Shown in pieces: positions 26,382 through 33,439 of a stretch of DNA of 64,000 nt. Source of the stretch: Luteibaculum sp964627445 (GTDB lineage Bacteria > Bacteroidota > Bacteroidia > Flavobacteriales_D > Luteibaculaceae). The notes under the pieces were generated by a model. That model saw only the letters and a program-made list of their open reading frames with translations, ran no database searches and was not told the origin of the DNA. The first letter of the stretch is position 1, and each line of letters opens with the position of its first letter. The stretch is taken from positions 1-64,000 of the forward strand of contig CAZVJF010000006.1 of the NCBI GenBank assembly GCA_964627445.1, given 5' to 3'. Both the position numbers and the translations under genes were made by a program.

Positions 26382-26447
26382 CGCAGGAGATTGACCGATT
26401 GGTGTTTTTTCTACACAATTGATGTTATCGCGCACCCAATTAATTAA

Positions 26448-26753
26448 CTACACGCTATGCGGTTCTAAGAGTATAGCGGTACCGATAAAAAATAGAAAGA
26501 CTAGGATAGCTACGAGTACAAGGGTTATAAAAAGGCCCAGGGAAGCTGCTTTAGTTTTAGGCCAAGATATACTCCATCCTGCCTGCCGCAAGGTTTGTTT
26601 TATGTTGGAAGGAATATTTCTAGGACTCGTAGCGTGCACCTTGGTGATGCCTTGGTACCGTTTGCGCTCGCGCAGCGGTTTTCGTTTGGCAAGCAACTGT
26701 TTGTTGCTGCGCAGCGATTGTATAGACTGCATGACGGTACCTCCAAAACCCAT
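26448..26753 (-). CDS. Small membrane protein (MGFGG type)
   Basis: A 101-aa protein starting MGFGGTVMQSIQSLRSNKQLL, a basic middle section (KRKPLRERKRYQG) and one strong C-terminal transmembrane helix (LGLFITLVLVAILVFLFFIGTAIL). Short proteins with this MGFGG...LKxNKxLL start are common in Flavobacteriia from memory, and their function is unknown. The first 15 nt and the upstream leader belong to a 55-bp segment duplicated across the assembly gap, so the upstream context here is unreliable. Confidence 0.7.
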   Translation of the reverse strand: MGFGGTVMQSIQSLRSNKQLLAKRKPLRERKRYQGITKVHATSPRNIPSNIKQTLRQAGWSISWPKTKAASLGLFITLVLVAILVFLFFIGTAILLEPHSV

Positions 26754-27002
26754 GGAGAGAAGATAACATTTTCTCTGAATCGGCTTGTTCCGCTNNNNNN
26801 NNNNNNNNNNNNNNNNNNNNNNNNNNNNNNNNNNNNNNNNNNNNNNNNNNNNNNNNNNNNNNNNNNNNNNNNNNNNNNNNNNNNNNNNNNNNNNAAAAGG
26901 CTCTGGAAAAGGTCCAGCGAAATTTAATCCAGTGCACCAGCAGTAAGCCTCCAAAACCCATGGAGAGAAGATAACATTTTCTCTGAATCGGCTTGTTCCG
27001 CT
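26740..27002. repeat. 55-bp exact repeat pair (26740-26794 and 26948-27002)
   Basis: Both copies are identical over 55 bp and cover the start codon and leader of the MGFGG gene. One copy abuts the N run; the other lies just downstream of the DUF3817 stop. Exactly k-mer-like length suggests assembly duplication and not biology. Confidence 0.85.
26795..26894. other. Assembly gap of 100 Ns
   Basis: Exactly 100 consecutive Ns, the conventional length for a scaffold gap of unknown size. ORFs running through it are artefacts. Confidence 0.99.
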
Positions 27003-27159
27003 GGGCCTGGTAGGAGAAAGGCTACACCGCTTTGGAGAAGGGTTTTAGAATTTTGTGGTCGGCTATAAAGGTGCCAAAAGGCAGTAAAGAGGCCAGACCC
27101 AACCAAAAGGCTCTGGAAAAGGTCCAGCGAAATTTAATCCAGTGCACCAGCAGTAAGCC
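26895..27159. repeat. 55-bp exact repeat pair (26895-26949 and 27105-27159)
   Basis: The 55 bp immediately after the gap are identical to an internal stretch of the DUF3817 gene. They overlap the other 55-bp repeat by 2 nt, so the whole 108 nt between the Ns and 27002 is made of two duplicated 55-mers. Confidence 0.85.
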
Positions 27160-27324
27160 AATGTAAAGCACAAACAACACTCCGTGCGCTAAGCCAACCC
27201 AAAAATTGGGTTTTGGCATATCCAGCATGTATTTTAACGGCATGGTTACAGCAAAAAGGAGGTAGCTGATACCCTCCAGTAGGGCAACTCTTCTAAAGAG
27301 GTTGATTAGGGTAGCGTTGTTCAT
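27022..27324 (-). CDS. DUF3817 integral membrane protein
   Basis: A 100-aa protein with three transmembrane helices. FRRVALLEGISYLLFAVTMPLKYMLDMPKP and GLAHGVLFVLYIGLLLVHWIKFRWTF match DUF3817, including the conserved EG(I/T)S and the H(G)xLFxxY helix. Function unknown. It is probably followed on the same strand by the MGFGG gene once the assembly artefact is removed. It is the last chromosomal gene before the island. Confidence 0.88.
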   Translation of the reverse strand: MNNATLINLFRRVALLEGISYLLFAVTMPLKYMLDMPKPNFWVGLAHGVLFVLYIGLLLVHWIKFRWTFSRAFWLGLASLLPFGTFIADHKILKPFSKAV

Positions 27325-27483
27325 GGCGGCAAAAATAGGCGGAAAGTGTATTGGGTTGGAGAAACCTGGGAAAACCCGATATGTTCAGCGTTTTTAAGAA
27401 GGATTTATGGGTTTTGAAGAGCTAGAAGGTCTGTGTGTAGGCTTCCCTAATAACCAGACAGTTTAAAAAAGTTGAAAGTGAAC

Positions 27484-27499
27484 TTACTTCCCAATACAA
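27484..27499. repeat. Left attachment site of the island
   Basis: TTACTTCCCAATACAA. On the minus strand it contains TGT ATT GGG AAG TAA, that is Cys-Ile-Gly-Lys-stop, a leftover mnmE 3' end. It differs from the right copy at two positions, both synonymous. It is nearly the same as the SGI1 attachment sequence as I remember it. Confidence 0.85.
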
Positions 27500-27548
27500 T
27501 ATCTAATGTACTACTGACTATCAGTTAGTTAGCTGTCAATAGGTGCAA

Positions 27549-27560
27549 ATTAGCAACAAA
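27549..27560 (+). repeat. Candidate integrase arm site, left end
   Basis: ATTAGCAACAAA, repeated exactly at 60208-60219 near the other end of the island in the same orientation. Both copies lie 50-66 nt inside their attachment sites, as expected for arm-type sites of a tyrosine recombinase. Confidence 0.45.
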
Positions 27561-27621
27561 AAGTGTTGATTTATAGCTAATTAAGGGCTAAAGAAAGGAA
27601 AAATCAAAGGTACGGGCATAA

Positions 27622-27651
27622 AAAAACCGCTCTACAAAGAAAGCGGTTTTT
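27622..27651 (-). terminator. Rho-independent terminator of the DUF6266 gene
   Basis: AAAAACCGCT / AGCGGTTTTT stem with a 10-nt loop. On the minus strand it ends in a T run, 20 nt past the DUF6266 stop. Confidence 0.85.
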
Positions 27652-27670
27652 CAAGAAAACGTCAATCGCT

Positions 27671-28312
27671 TTACGCAACTGCTACAGAGCCTAAATAAGA
27701 GCTGTTAGCGACTTTAGAGCCATCTTCTGAGATAAACCCTAAGAACACTTCAACATCTTCACCAGTGTACTCAGAAGGCACGGAAATGGTCTCAGTTCCG
27801 GCTGATCTTGCTGGTCCAGCTATGGTGAATACTGCTTCTTGGCGTGTGGTGTTCAATAGAACAATCAGAGCTTTGTCTGTTGCCTGTGCGCTACCACTTC
27901 CTGAATTGTCGTCCCAGGTGATTTGTACATCTCCAGCACTTGGAGAAGAAGCTGCTCCATTGGCTGCACCTGAGAGGTTTCCACGGGTAACCAATGCACT
28001 TGCATAGTCAACCATGAAGTTTGGATAAGCTCCCGTGATTGCGTTGTTCAGGTTGTATGACATGGCCGCATTGAACTGCGTCATCTTGTTAGCATACAAC
28101 TTGAAGCCTACTCTCAGGAAGTCAGTCATTGGTTGCAAGAACCTTAGAACTGTTGAGAATTTGGAACGTTGGTCAACCTGACCTTCTGTTCTCGGGTTGG
28201 TTACGTTGGCAGGCTTGATTCTCATGTAGTCAATGCCCTTCCAAGTTCCACCTACGACATTTCCGACCTTGCCGGAGAAGCCGCCTAATACACCTTGTGA
28301 AATTTTTCCCAT
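27671..28312 (-). CDS. DUF6266 family protein
   Basis: A 213-aa protein starting MGKISQGVLGGFSGKVGNVVGGTWKGIDYMRIKP, the hallmark start of DUF6266, a family very common on Bacteroidota mobile elements. The N-terminal Gly-rich stretch and following helical region (RSKFSTVLRFLQPMTDFLRVGFK) are conserved; the C-terminal half is beta-rich, resembling a fibronectin-like fold. Function unknown; a secreted or phage-structure-like role has been guessed for relatives but is not shown. It is a single-gene unit with its own terminator. Confidence 0.85.
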   Translation of the reverse strand: MGKISQGVLGGFSGKVGNVVGGTWKGIDYMRIKPANVTNPRTEGQVDQRSKFSTVLRFLQPMTDFLRVGFKLYANKMTQFNAAMSYNLNNAITGAYPNFMVDYASALVTRGNLSGAANGAASSPSAGDVQITWDDNSGSGSAQATDKALIVLLNTTRQEAVFTIAGPARSAGTETISVPSEYTGEDVEVFLGFISEDGSKVANSSYLGSVAVA

Positions 28313-28490
28313 TGCTTTTTAAATTTTACGGGGTTAAACAAATGCTTGGACTTGGCACGGACTAAACACGGCTTTATCCTATCGCATCTAAAATACCCCA
28401 AGAAGTATGCAAGGTTGTTGGCTTGGGTGCTGTTGCATTAGAACGCTTCTTTTTGCTCGTCAGTCAGTTACAAGTTGGCAGGGTAGGTAT

Positions 28491-28925
28491 TTATCCTGCA
28501 CCCGTGTCACGAAGTAGCTGGCAGAAAATTGACCTTCTTGCTGTATCTACCATCTTTAATGAGACCTTGATTTTTTCTTCATAGATTTCCAAAAGTCTGA
28601 GTGCGTTGATTGCCTTTTCAAATGCCTGGGCTTTGGTGCTTGCTTTCATTTCTGAGTCAATCAGGTGCTTTCTCAATTCGTGAATGGATATGAAAGGAAT
28701 TACAGATCCACGGAGAAAGAACTGGAAGGATTTGGAACGCCACAATCCGAAGCAAAGCCAGTACATAAACTCTCTGTCTCCTTCATTTTCAGTCAGGCAA
28801 ACAAAGCAATTCGGGCAAGGTGCATTCAGCGGTTTCCCACTATTCAACCCTTTGTTCAGGATAAAGAAATGGGGTTTGGTGTAGGTGGTTTCTGGTCTGT
28901 GTGTTTTCAAGCGAAACGATTTCAT
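28491..28925 (-). CDS. DUF6943-like mobile-element protein
   Basis: A 144-aa protein. The ATG at 28923-28925 starts MKSFRLKTHRPETTYTKPHFFILNKGLNSGKPL, followed by CPNCFVC and the helical FMYWLCFGLWRSKSFQFFLRGSVIPFISIHELRKHLID. I recall this family from many Bacteroidota integrative elements (DUF6943). The C-x2-C-x2-C motif might bind a metal. No function is known. The longer reading frame upstream of this ATG is low-complexity and not believed. Confidence 0.75.
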   Translation of the reverse strand: MKSFRLKTHRPETTYTKPHFFILNKGLNSGKPLNAPCPNCFVCLTENEGDREFMYWLCFGLWRSKSFQFFLRGSVIPFISIHELRKHLIDSEMKASTKAQAFEKAINALRLLEIYEEKIKVSLKMVDTARRSIFCQLLRDTGAG

Positions 28926-29185
28926 ATAGCAAGCCATTAGAATTATGCTCGCTGCGCTTCGCACAGACATTTTCAAAAGAGAAAAGAAAAAAGGGAAAAA
29001 AAGAAAAGAGAAAGCTCTTGAAAAGGTGGGTGTGGCACGGTTGACAAGGTTTTTGGGAAAAATACTACCCGTAGGGTGGAGATTTTTATCAAAACCCGTA
29101 GGGCTTGACCTTGGCAATCCGGTTGTGCGGTGGGCATGTGCGAACCCACCTAACTTTGCTGCTCTCTTTATTTTGATTGTCTGAT
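28926..29185. other. Gene-free spacer with a purine-rich tract and a 10-bp repeat
   Basis: 260 nt between DUF6943 and the mercury module. It contains a 45-nt A/G-only tract around 28976-29020 and two exact copies of ACCCGTAGGG at 29067-29076 and 29094-29103. Candidate regulatory or transfer-origin DNA, with no proof. Confidence 0.45.
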
Positions 29186-29404
29186 TTACCCACAACATGA
29201 ACTTTTACCACCTTCTTGGATTGGTGGGCAAGCTACTGTACCATAAGAGCAATAAACGCAACAATCACCTTGTATGGGTTTAAGTACTTCTTTACAGTTT
29301 TCGCATTCATAGAAATACTGACATGCATCTGTTGGCATGGTTTCTTCTTTTTGATGTCCACACTTAGGACAAGTAATTGTTGATTTAAGAACTACTTCAC
29401 TCAT
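29186..29404 (-). CDS. GDCCVxC-domain protein
   Basis: A 72-aa protein with ten or more Cys. CPKCGHQKEETMP and YECENCKEVLKPIQGDCCVYCSYGTVACPPIQ match the GDCCVxC domain (seleno)protein family, in which one Cys is selenocysteine in some species. The Zn-ribbon-like double CxxC suggests metal binding. It overlaps the merTP stop by 4 nt, placing it last in an arsR-merTP-GDCCVxC operon, which implies a role in mercury handling. Confidence 0.88.
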   Translation of the reverse strand: MSEVVLKSTITCPKCGHQKEETMPTDACQYFYECENCKEVLKPIQGDCCVYCSYGTVACPPIQEGGKSSCCG

Positions 29405-30009
29405 TTTGATTTGTTTACTGATTCTACTTTGTAACCTGTTTTGTCAACAGCCGATTTTACTTTCTCAATGTCTGTTTTAGATTCATCAAAAGTTACCACT
29501 GCATTCGCTTTTTCATAAGAAACCTCTAAACCAGAAATGCCAGGTAGTTTTCCAATTTCAAGTTTCACATGTTCTTCACATCCCGTGCAGGTCATTCCAG
29601 TAATTTTGATTTCGTAGGTTGATTCGAGATTGACATTATCTGATACTGATAGTTTGGTTTCAGGGTAAAAGGCATCCGAGTAATAAGGGAATGCAAGCAT
29701 GATCGCTGCAAATACCGTCACTATACCAAGGAATTTCTTTGAATGCCAAAAAGAAGGTTTGTCCTCATCACAATTACAAGCAATTTCTTCCTCAGTTCTT
29801 GGTCTCAATTTCTGATACCATGCAAAAGCTAAAACGACTACAGTTATTCCAATCAACCAAGGTCGAAAAGGTTCTAACCAAGAAAATGTTGCGGCTACTC
29901 CGCTTGATCCTGCAAGTAGTGCCAACACTGGGGTAATGCAACAAAGTGATGCACTAATAGCGGTCAGTACACTTGTCATTACTAATGAGCTTGATTTCTT
30001 ATTCGTCAT
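29401..30009 (-). CDS. merTP: Mercuric transport fusion protein MerTP
   Basis: A 202-aa fusion. Residues 1-115 are a MerT-like three-helix membrane protein with the vicinal Cys pair in helix 1 (ISASLCCITPVLALLAGSSG) and a second Cys pair in the loop (ACNCDED). Residues about 135-200 are a MerP-like HMA domain with KITGMTCTGCEEHVKLEI. It moves Hg(II) across the inner membrane, normally to MerA. No merA is present on the island, so its physiological direction or partner is unclear. Overlaps arsR by 4 nt. Confidence 0.92.
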   Translation of the reverse strand: MTNKKSSSLVMTSVLTAISASLCCITPVLALLAGSSGVAATFSWLEPFRPWLIGITVVVLAFAWYQKLRPRTEEEIACNCDEDKPSFWHSKKFLGIVTVFAAIMLAFPYYSDAFYPETKLSVSDNVNLESTYEIKITGMTCTGCEEHVKLEIGKLPGISGLEVSYEKANAVVTFDESKTDIEKVKSAVDKTGYKVESVNKSK

Positions 30010-30374
30010 ATTGTTGATTCTTTTTCTGGTGTTAATAACCCTAATATTGGATTCAGTATGAGGTCGTTTGATTCGGAAATAGAGTAGAATATTGTTTGTC
30101 CTACTTTGTTTGTTTCAACCAGTCCCGCATCTTTTAGCTTTCTCAAATGCTGAGAAATGGCAGGAACTGTCATGCCCAGAATATCACTTAGATCACATGG
30201 ACACATTTTGGATTCCTTGTCCAATAGAAACAGAATTTTTAGTCGTACCTCATTGCCAGCAAGGTTAAGTGCCCTTGCTATTCGGTTTACTGCATCACCT
30301 ACTTTTTCAATGTCTTGCTTACACTGCTTGATCTGTTTTTCATCAGCATAAACTCTAATACATGTTTTGGTCAT
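30006..30374 (-). CDS. ArsR/SmtB-family metalloregulator
   Basis: A 122-aa winged-helix repressor. LAGNEVRLKILFLLDKESKMCPCDLSDILGMTVPAISQHLRKLKDAGLVETNKVGQTIFYSI covers the HTH and wing. The CPCDLSDIL motif resembles the ELCVCDL alpha-3 metal site of ArsR/CadC, here with a C-P-C pair suited to Hg, As or Cd, plus an N-terminal Cys. It heads the merTP operon and probably represses it through the two palindromes directly upstream. Confidence 0.92.
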   Translation of the reverse strand: MTKTCIRVYADEKQIKQCKQDIEKVGDAVNRIARALNLAGNEVRLKILFLLDKESKMCPCDLSDILGMTVPAISQHLRKLKDAGLVETNKVGQTIFYSISESNDLILNPILGLLTPEKESTI

Positions 30375-30383
30375 AATGAATCG

Positions 30384-30405
30384 TATTTAAGTGATTACTT
30401 AAATA
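30384..30405. promoter_or_regulatory. Operator 1 for the ArsR-type regulator
   Basis: TATTTAAGT-N4-ACTTAAATA, perfect 9-bp arms, 10 nt upstream of the arsR start. Together with operator 2 it forms a pair 51 nt apart. Confidence 0.7.
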
Positions 30406-30434
30406 AACGCAAAGAAAAGAAATTTAGTTTAATG

Positions 30435-30452
30435 TTTAAGCAAATACTTAAA
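30435..30452. promoter_or_regulatory. Operator 2 for the ArsR-type regulator
   Basis: TTTAAG-N6-CTTAAA. Its 20-nt context matches operator 1 at about 16 positions, so one protein probably reads both. Confidence 0.6.
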
Positions 30453-30825
30453 TACAAGAGTCATTGACATGCTTAAATGTAATTGCTGTGTGAACGCAGG
30501 TAAACTAAGGCGTAGCCATTTATGCGAGCCGCCTGCGAGTGGAGCAAGGGTGGTGGCTGCAAAAGCCCGAAGAATGAGGGCGGCAGACAGCTACCGTTTA
30601 CGGCAGGGCTGGCGTGATTTTTTGCATCAGGGTCGGGAAAGGCAAGGGTAGCGATTGAACGGAACGGAACGATTTGTTGGGTGGAATGGAGCAATTACTG
30701 GCTGTTATTAGGGTTGGAGTATTTGACATTTTAATCAATTCACCAAATACAAATTGAAGGCATAACAGACGGATTGCGAAATGGAACTGTGTCGGCTCGT
30801 TGAGTGAAATGAATGAGCTACTCTT

Positions 30826-30899
30826 GTGAGCGGTGCTGAAAGTGGCTGAGTTGAAGGAATGAGGAACGAATGACTGAAACGAAGCGACTGAAAGCACAT
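30826..30899 (+). repeat. Interspersed repeat, copy A (diverged)
   Basis: Aligns loosely with copies B and C: CGGTGCTGAAAGTGGCTGAG, then GAGGAACGAATGACTG, ending GAAAGCACAT. About two thirds of positions match by eye. Confidence 0.5.
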
Positions 30900-31312
30900 T
30901 GGGGAAAGCAAAAAACATGACAGCCCGATCAGCCCGCAGCGACCCGCAGGCGAGCAAAAACAATAAGCAGCGGCAGACCCCCAATAAAAAATATTGTGAG
31001 TGTAGCGAACACCTTAGAAGGGGTTTGGGGGGATGAAATAGCTGCGAGTGAGGAAGGAGAGAGTGTGTGAAGCAAAACAAGTGAACGGCAGTGAGTGAGC
31101 ACCCACTGGAGCGCAAACGAACTGGTAAGTGAACGGTATATGCAAGGGCGACCGAAGGGAGTTCATTTTACCCTTGCAGATATGTTTTTGCGGAACAAAA
31201 CGGAACGACTGACGAACACCGCTTTACCTGCGTTGGGGTGTGCGTTGGGAAAAGCAAGTGTATGACTGAATGGATTGGAGTGCAACGGAAAGGAATGAAG
31301 GAGTGCTCTTGC

Positions 31313-31387
31313 TGTGTGGTGCAGGAAGTGGGTGAATGTAAAGAGTGAGGTACGAACGAATGCAATGAACCTACTGGAAGCACATGG
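31313..31387 (+). repeat. Interspersed repeat, copy B
   Basis: 75 bp, TGTGTGGTGCAGGAAGTGGG ... GAACCTACTGGAAGCACATG. Close match (roughly 85% by eye) to copy C at 43061-43134 in the same orientation. It lies just beyond the 3' end of the copper module. Confidence 0.75.
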
Positions 31388-31399
31388 GTGAGGGTGGGG

Positions 31400-32197
31400 T
31401 TATTTCGCTAATCTTAAAATCCTTGTTGCTCCTCTAAATACAATAATGAAAACAACAGAACCAATAACTAAGTCAGGTATTTTACTTTCAAAATAGTAGA
31501 CTAAGCCTCCAGCCAAAATTACACCTAAATTGATGATAATATCATTGGAAGTAAAAATTGCAGAAGCTTGCATGTGTGCTTCTTTGCTCTTCGCCTTTTG
31601 AATCAGGTAAAGTGAAACGGAATTTGCCAAAAGAGCTAAAAAGGATATGATAATCATGTTTTGAAAAATCGGTATGCCATCAGATCCTACAAAACGTCTA
31701 ATGACTTCCAATAAACCAAATAGAGCTAATGACATTTGAAAGTACCCACTTAGTTTAGCTACTTTCTTTTTACGAATTAATGTTTGACCTACTGCCAGTA
31801 AGCTTAATGCATACACTAACGAATCTGCTAGCATATCCAAAGAATCTGCCACCAACCCCATAGATTTAGAAATCAAGCCGAATAGCATTTCAAGAACAAA
31901 AAAGACAAAATTGATGATAAGAACAGCCCAAAGGATTTTTCGTTGGTTGCTTGGGTCTGATTCTACATCAATTACTACCTGTGATTGTGTGTTTGATATT
32001 AGTTTTGAACCTAATTTTAGTTCTGCTAATATCCTTTCAATTTCCGTAGTATTGCCAATGTGAAATATGGTTAGTTTCCTTTGAGGTATCTCAAATTCAA
32101 GTTGTTTGATTTCGTTTATTCCATCCAATTTCATCCGAATCATTTGTTCCTCAGAAGGGCAATCCATTTGTGATATTTTGAATACAGATTTTTCCAT
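31400..32197 (-). CDS. CDF-type cation transporter with N-terminal HMA-like domain
   Basis: A 265-aa protein, last gene of the copper operon. The N-terminal 70 residues (MEKSVFKISQMDCPSEEQMIRMKLDG) resemble a heavy-metal-associated domain with a single Cys in M-D-C-P-S-E-E, and the remainder has five or six transmembrane helices with the CDF metal site signature SMGLVADSLDMLADSLVYALSL. ATG at 32195-32197 is chosen; the GTG upstream overlaps the previous stop. Common in Bacteroidota metal islands; probably exports a divalent cation. Confidence 0.85.
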   Translation of the reverse strand: MEKSVFKISQMDCPSEEQMIRMKLDGINEIKQLEFEIPQRKLTIFHIGNTTEIERILAELKLGSKLISNTQSQVVIDVESDPSNQRKILWAVLIINFVFFVLEMLFGLISKSMGLVADSLDMLADSLVYALSLLAVGQTLIRKKKVAKLSGYFQMSLALFGLLEVIRRFVGSDGIPIFQNMIIISFLALLANSVSLYLIQKAKSKEAHMQASAIFTSNDIIINLGVILAGGLVYYFESKIPDLVIGSVVFIIVFRGATRILRLAK

Positions 32198-32220
32198 TAT
32201 AAAAAACAAAGGTTTTTTTT

Positions 32221-32682
32221 TCACCTATCAATATCAACTAATATTGAATCAAAGTAACTAACCAAAAGAGTTTTTTTTAGCGAATCCAGTTTGGCTTCTG
32301 AATGAAGAAATAGGTAGGATGGCATTGGCATTTTATCGTTATCAATTTGACTTAGAATTGATTTTAGTTTTGTCCGTTTCATACGATTTGATAGAAGACC
32401 AAATTCTGATAGGTTTAATTCAGATTTTCCTTCTGAAATATGATTCTGTAAAAGAAAGCCTATAGGTTGAACATTACTGTACCATGGGTATTTGGTTTGG
32501 TTGCTATGACAATCATAACAGGATGCTCGGATAATATTTCCAATGACAACTGGAGACTCGTAATGCTCAATAAAATCAGCATTGGTAACTGGTTCTATTT
32601 CATTGCGTTGGACGGGGACAAATTGAATCCCCACCAACACAATTAAAACTATCCATAGAGATAATTTAAGCCATTTTTTCAT
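32221..32682 (-). CDS. Heme-binding-domain (CxxCH) membrane-anchored protein
   Basis: An approximately 153-aa protein with an N-terminal membrane anchor (KWLKLSLWIVLIVLVGIQFVPVQRN) and a c-type heme motif ASCYDCHSNQTKYPWYSNVQP, matching the haem-binding domain family PF14376. The heme side faces the periplasm. The ATG overlaps the upstream DUF3347 stop by 4 nt. In copper modules it may pass electrons or sense redox state, but that is inference. Confidence 0.85.
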   Translation of the reverse strand: MKKWLKLSLWIVLIVLVGIQFVPVQRNEIEPVTNADFIEHYESPVVIGNIIRASCYDCHSNQTKYPWYSNVQPIGFLLQNHISEGKSELNLSEFGLLSNRMKRTKLKSILSQIDNDKMPMPSYLFLHSEAKLDSLKKTLLVSYFDSILVDIDR

Positions 32683-33296
32683 TTCATTGAAATGGTTTCT
32701 TTCACCGAACCACAAGTCAGCATTTTGCTGCCAAACAATGGGTTTTTGATCTCTTGAGAATCACTCAGCCAACTACCCCCTTTTCCCTTGTCGTACATCG
32801 GGCAATACTGTTGATAAAGTGTTCTGTCCGTTCCTGTGATTGCAAGCAAGTCCATGAAATCTTTTGCCATGCCTTCAAAATGCTCACGTTGATGAGCTAT
32901 TTCGCTTTTAGCAATGTGTTCACCATGTTCTTTTACTACTTCCAATATTTCCTTAATCTCGGACTGCTTGGATGCTTCAAAAGTGTTAAGGTCTATACTT
33001 GAAGCCGCTTCTGCAAGTTTTTGACCTGCGCTGGCAGCAGCTTTTGAATCATCTTGAACTAATGCGGTTTTTAAAGCAAGATAATCGTCTATCAAATCAG
33101 TAATAGATTTGTTTTCATCCATACTCATTTCTGAACCTGTGGGCATAGAATGGTCTGCCTCATGCGGAATTGCACTGTGATCGTGCTGTTTCGCAGATTC
33201 TTCCTGATTGTTTTGGTTTGAATTGCCACAAGCAATTAGCGATAGACTTAAACTAACTGAAAGTATTAAGACAAGCATTGAATTTGATTTTTTCAT
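32679..33296 (-). CDS. DUF3347 lipoprotein
   Basis: A 205-aa lipoprotein (lipobox SLIAC, Cys about 23) with a His/Met-rich linker (HDHSAIPHEADHSMPTGSEMSM), consistent with copper binding, then a DUF3347 domain ending in QQYCPMYDKGKGGSWLSDSQEIKNPLFGSKMLTCGSV. The C-P-M and M-L-x-C-G ends are the conserved Cu-ligand-like positions. A second DUF3347 is fused to the adaptor two genes upstream, so the island has this domain twice. Likely a periplasmic copper chaperone. Confidence 0.88.
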   Translation of the reverse strand: MKKSNSMLVLILSVSLSLSLIACGNSNQNNQEESAKQHDHSAIPHEADHSMPTGSEMSMDENKSITDLIDDYLALKTALVQDDSKAAASAGQKLAEAASSIDLNTFEASKQSEIKEILEVVKEHGEHIAKSEIAHQREHFEGMAKDFMDLLAITGTDRTLYQQYCPMYDKGKGGSWLSDSQEIKNPLFGSKMLTCGSVKETISMK

Positions 33297-33307
33297 TTTT
33301 TTAGAAT

Positions 33308-33439
33308 TTATAAGTTAAACATTTGAATTACTGACAAGCCAAGAATGGTAAGGAGCACAATAGCCCAGATCACTCTGGAAGCCCATTTATTAAGTTTTGA
33401 AGTAGGAGGCTGATCTCCCGTTTTACAACACGATTTCAT
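33308..33439 (-). CDS. 43-aa membrane peptide with N-terminal Cys pair
   Basis: A 43-codon ORF, ATG overlapping the adaptor stop by 4 nt (ATGA). The product begins MKSCCKTGDQPPTSKLNKWAS and continues as one hydrophobic helix (VIWAIVLLTILGLSVIQMF). The coupled start, vicinal Cys pair and single transmembrane helix inside a copper operon make a real gene likely. Possibly a small metal-binding accessory of the efflux complex. Confidence 0.65.
   Translation of the reverse strand: MKSCCKTGDQPPTSKLNKWASRVIWAIVLLTILGLSVIQMFNL

Larger units (their letters stand above)
27325..27670. other. Gene-free left junction region
   Basis: 346 nt without a gene. It holds the DUF3817 upstream region (chromosomal, to 27483), the left attachment site, an ATTAGCAACAAA motif at 27549-27560 that recurs 66-77 nt inside the right end, and the terminator at 27622-27651. 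Nothing else is recognisable. Confidence 0.7.
30470..31399. other. Long gene-free region with imperfect repeats
   Basis: About 930 nt with no credible gene. Long ORFs here translate to Ser/His/Leu/Phe-rich nonsense because the + strand is strongly purine-rich (GAA, GGA, GTG, TGA words). It holds two copies (A, B) of the repeat also found at 43061. GC-rich patches occur at 30520-30640 and 30920-30990. It could include a transfer origin or a non-coding RNA, but I can point to no diagnostic motif. Confidence 0.6.

Noticed and set aside
26620..26961. ORFs that run through the N stretch
   Set aside because: They depend on 100 undefined bases and on duplicated 55-mers next to the gap.
28926..29198. 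91-residue N-terminal extension of the DUF6943-like protein
   Set aside because: The extension is low-complexity and the known family start MKSFRLKTHRPxT begins at the ATG at 28923-28925.
30598..31116. 172-codon ORF on the minus strand
   Set aside because: Translation is low-complexity (Ser, His, Leu, Phe) and arises from the purine-rich opposite strand; parts repeat in similar nonsense ORFs at 31168-31383 and 43054-43131. No family, no leader and no operon context.
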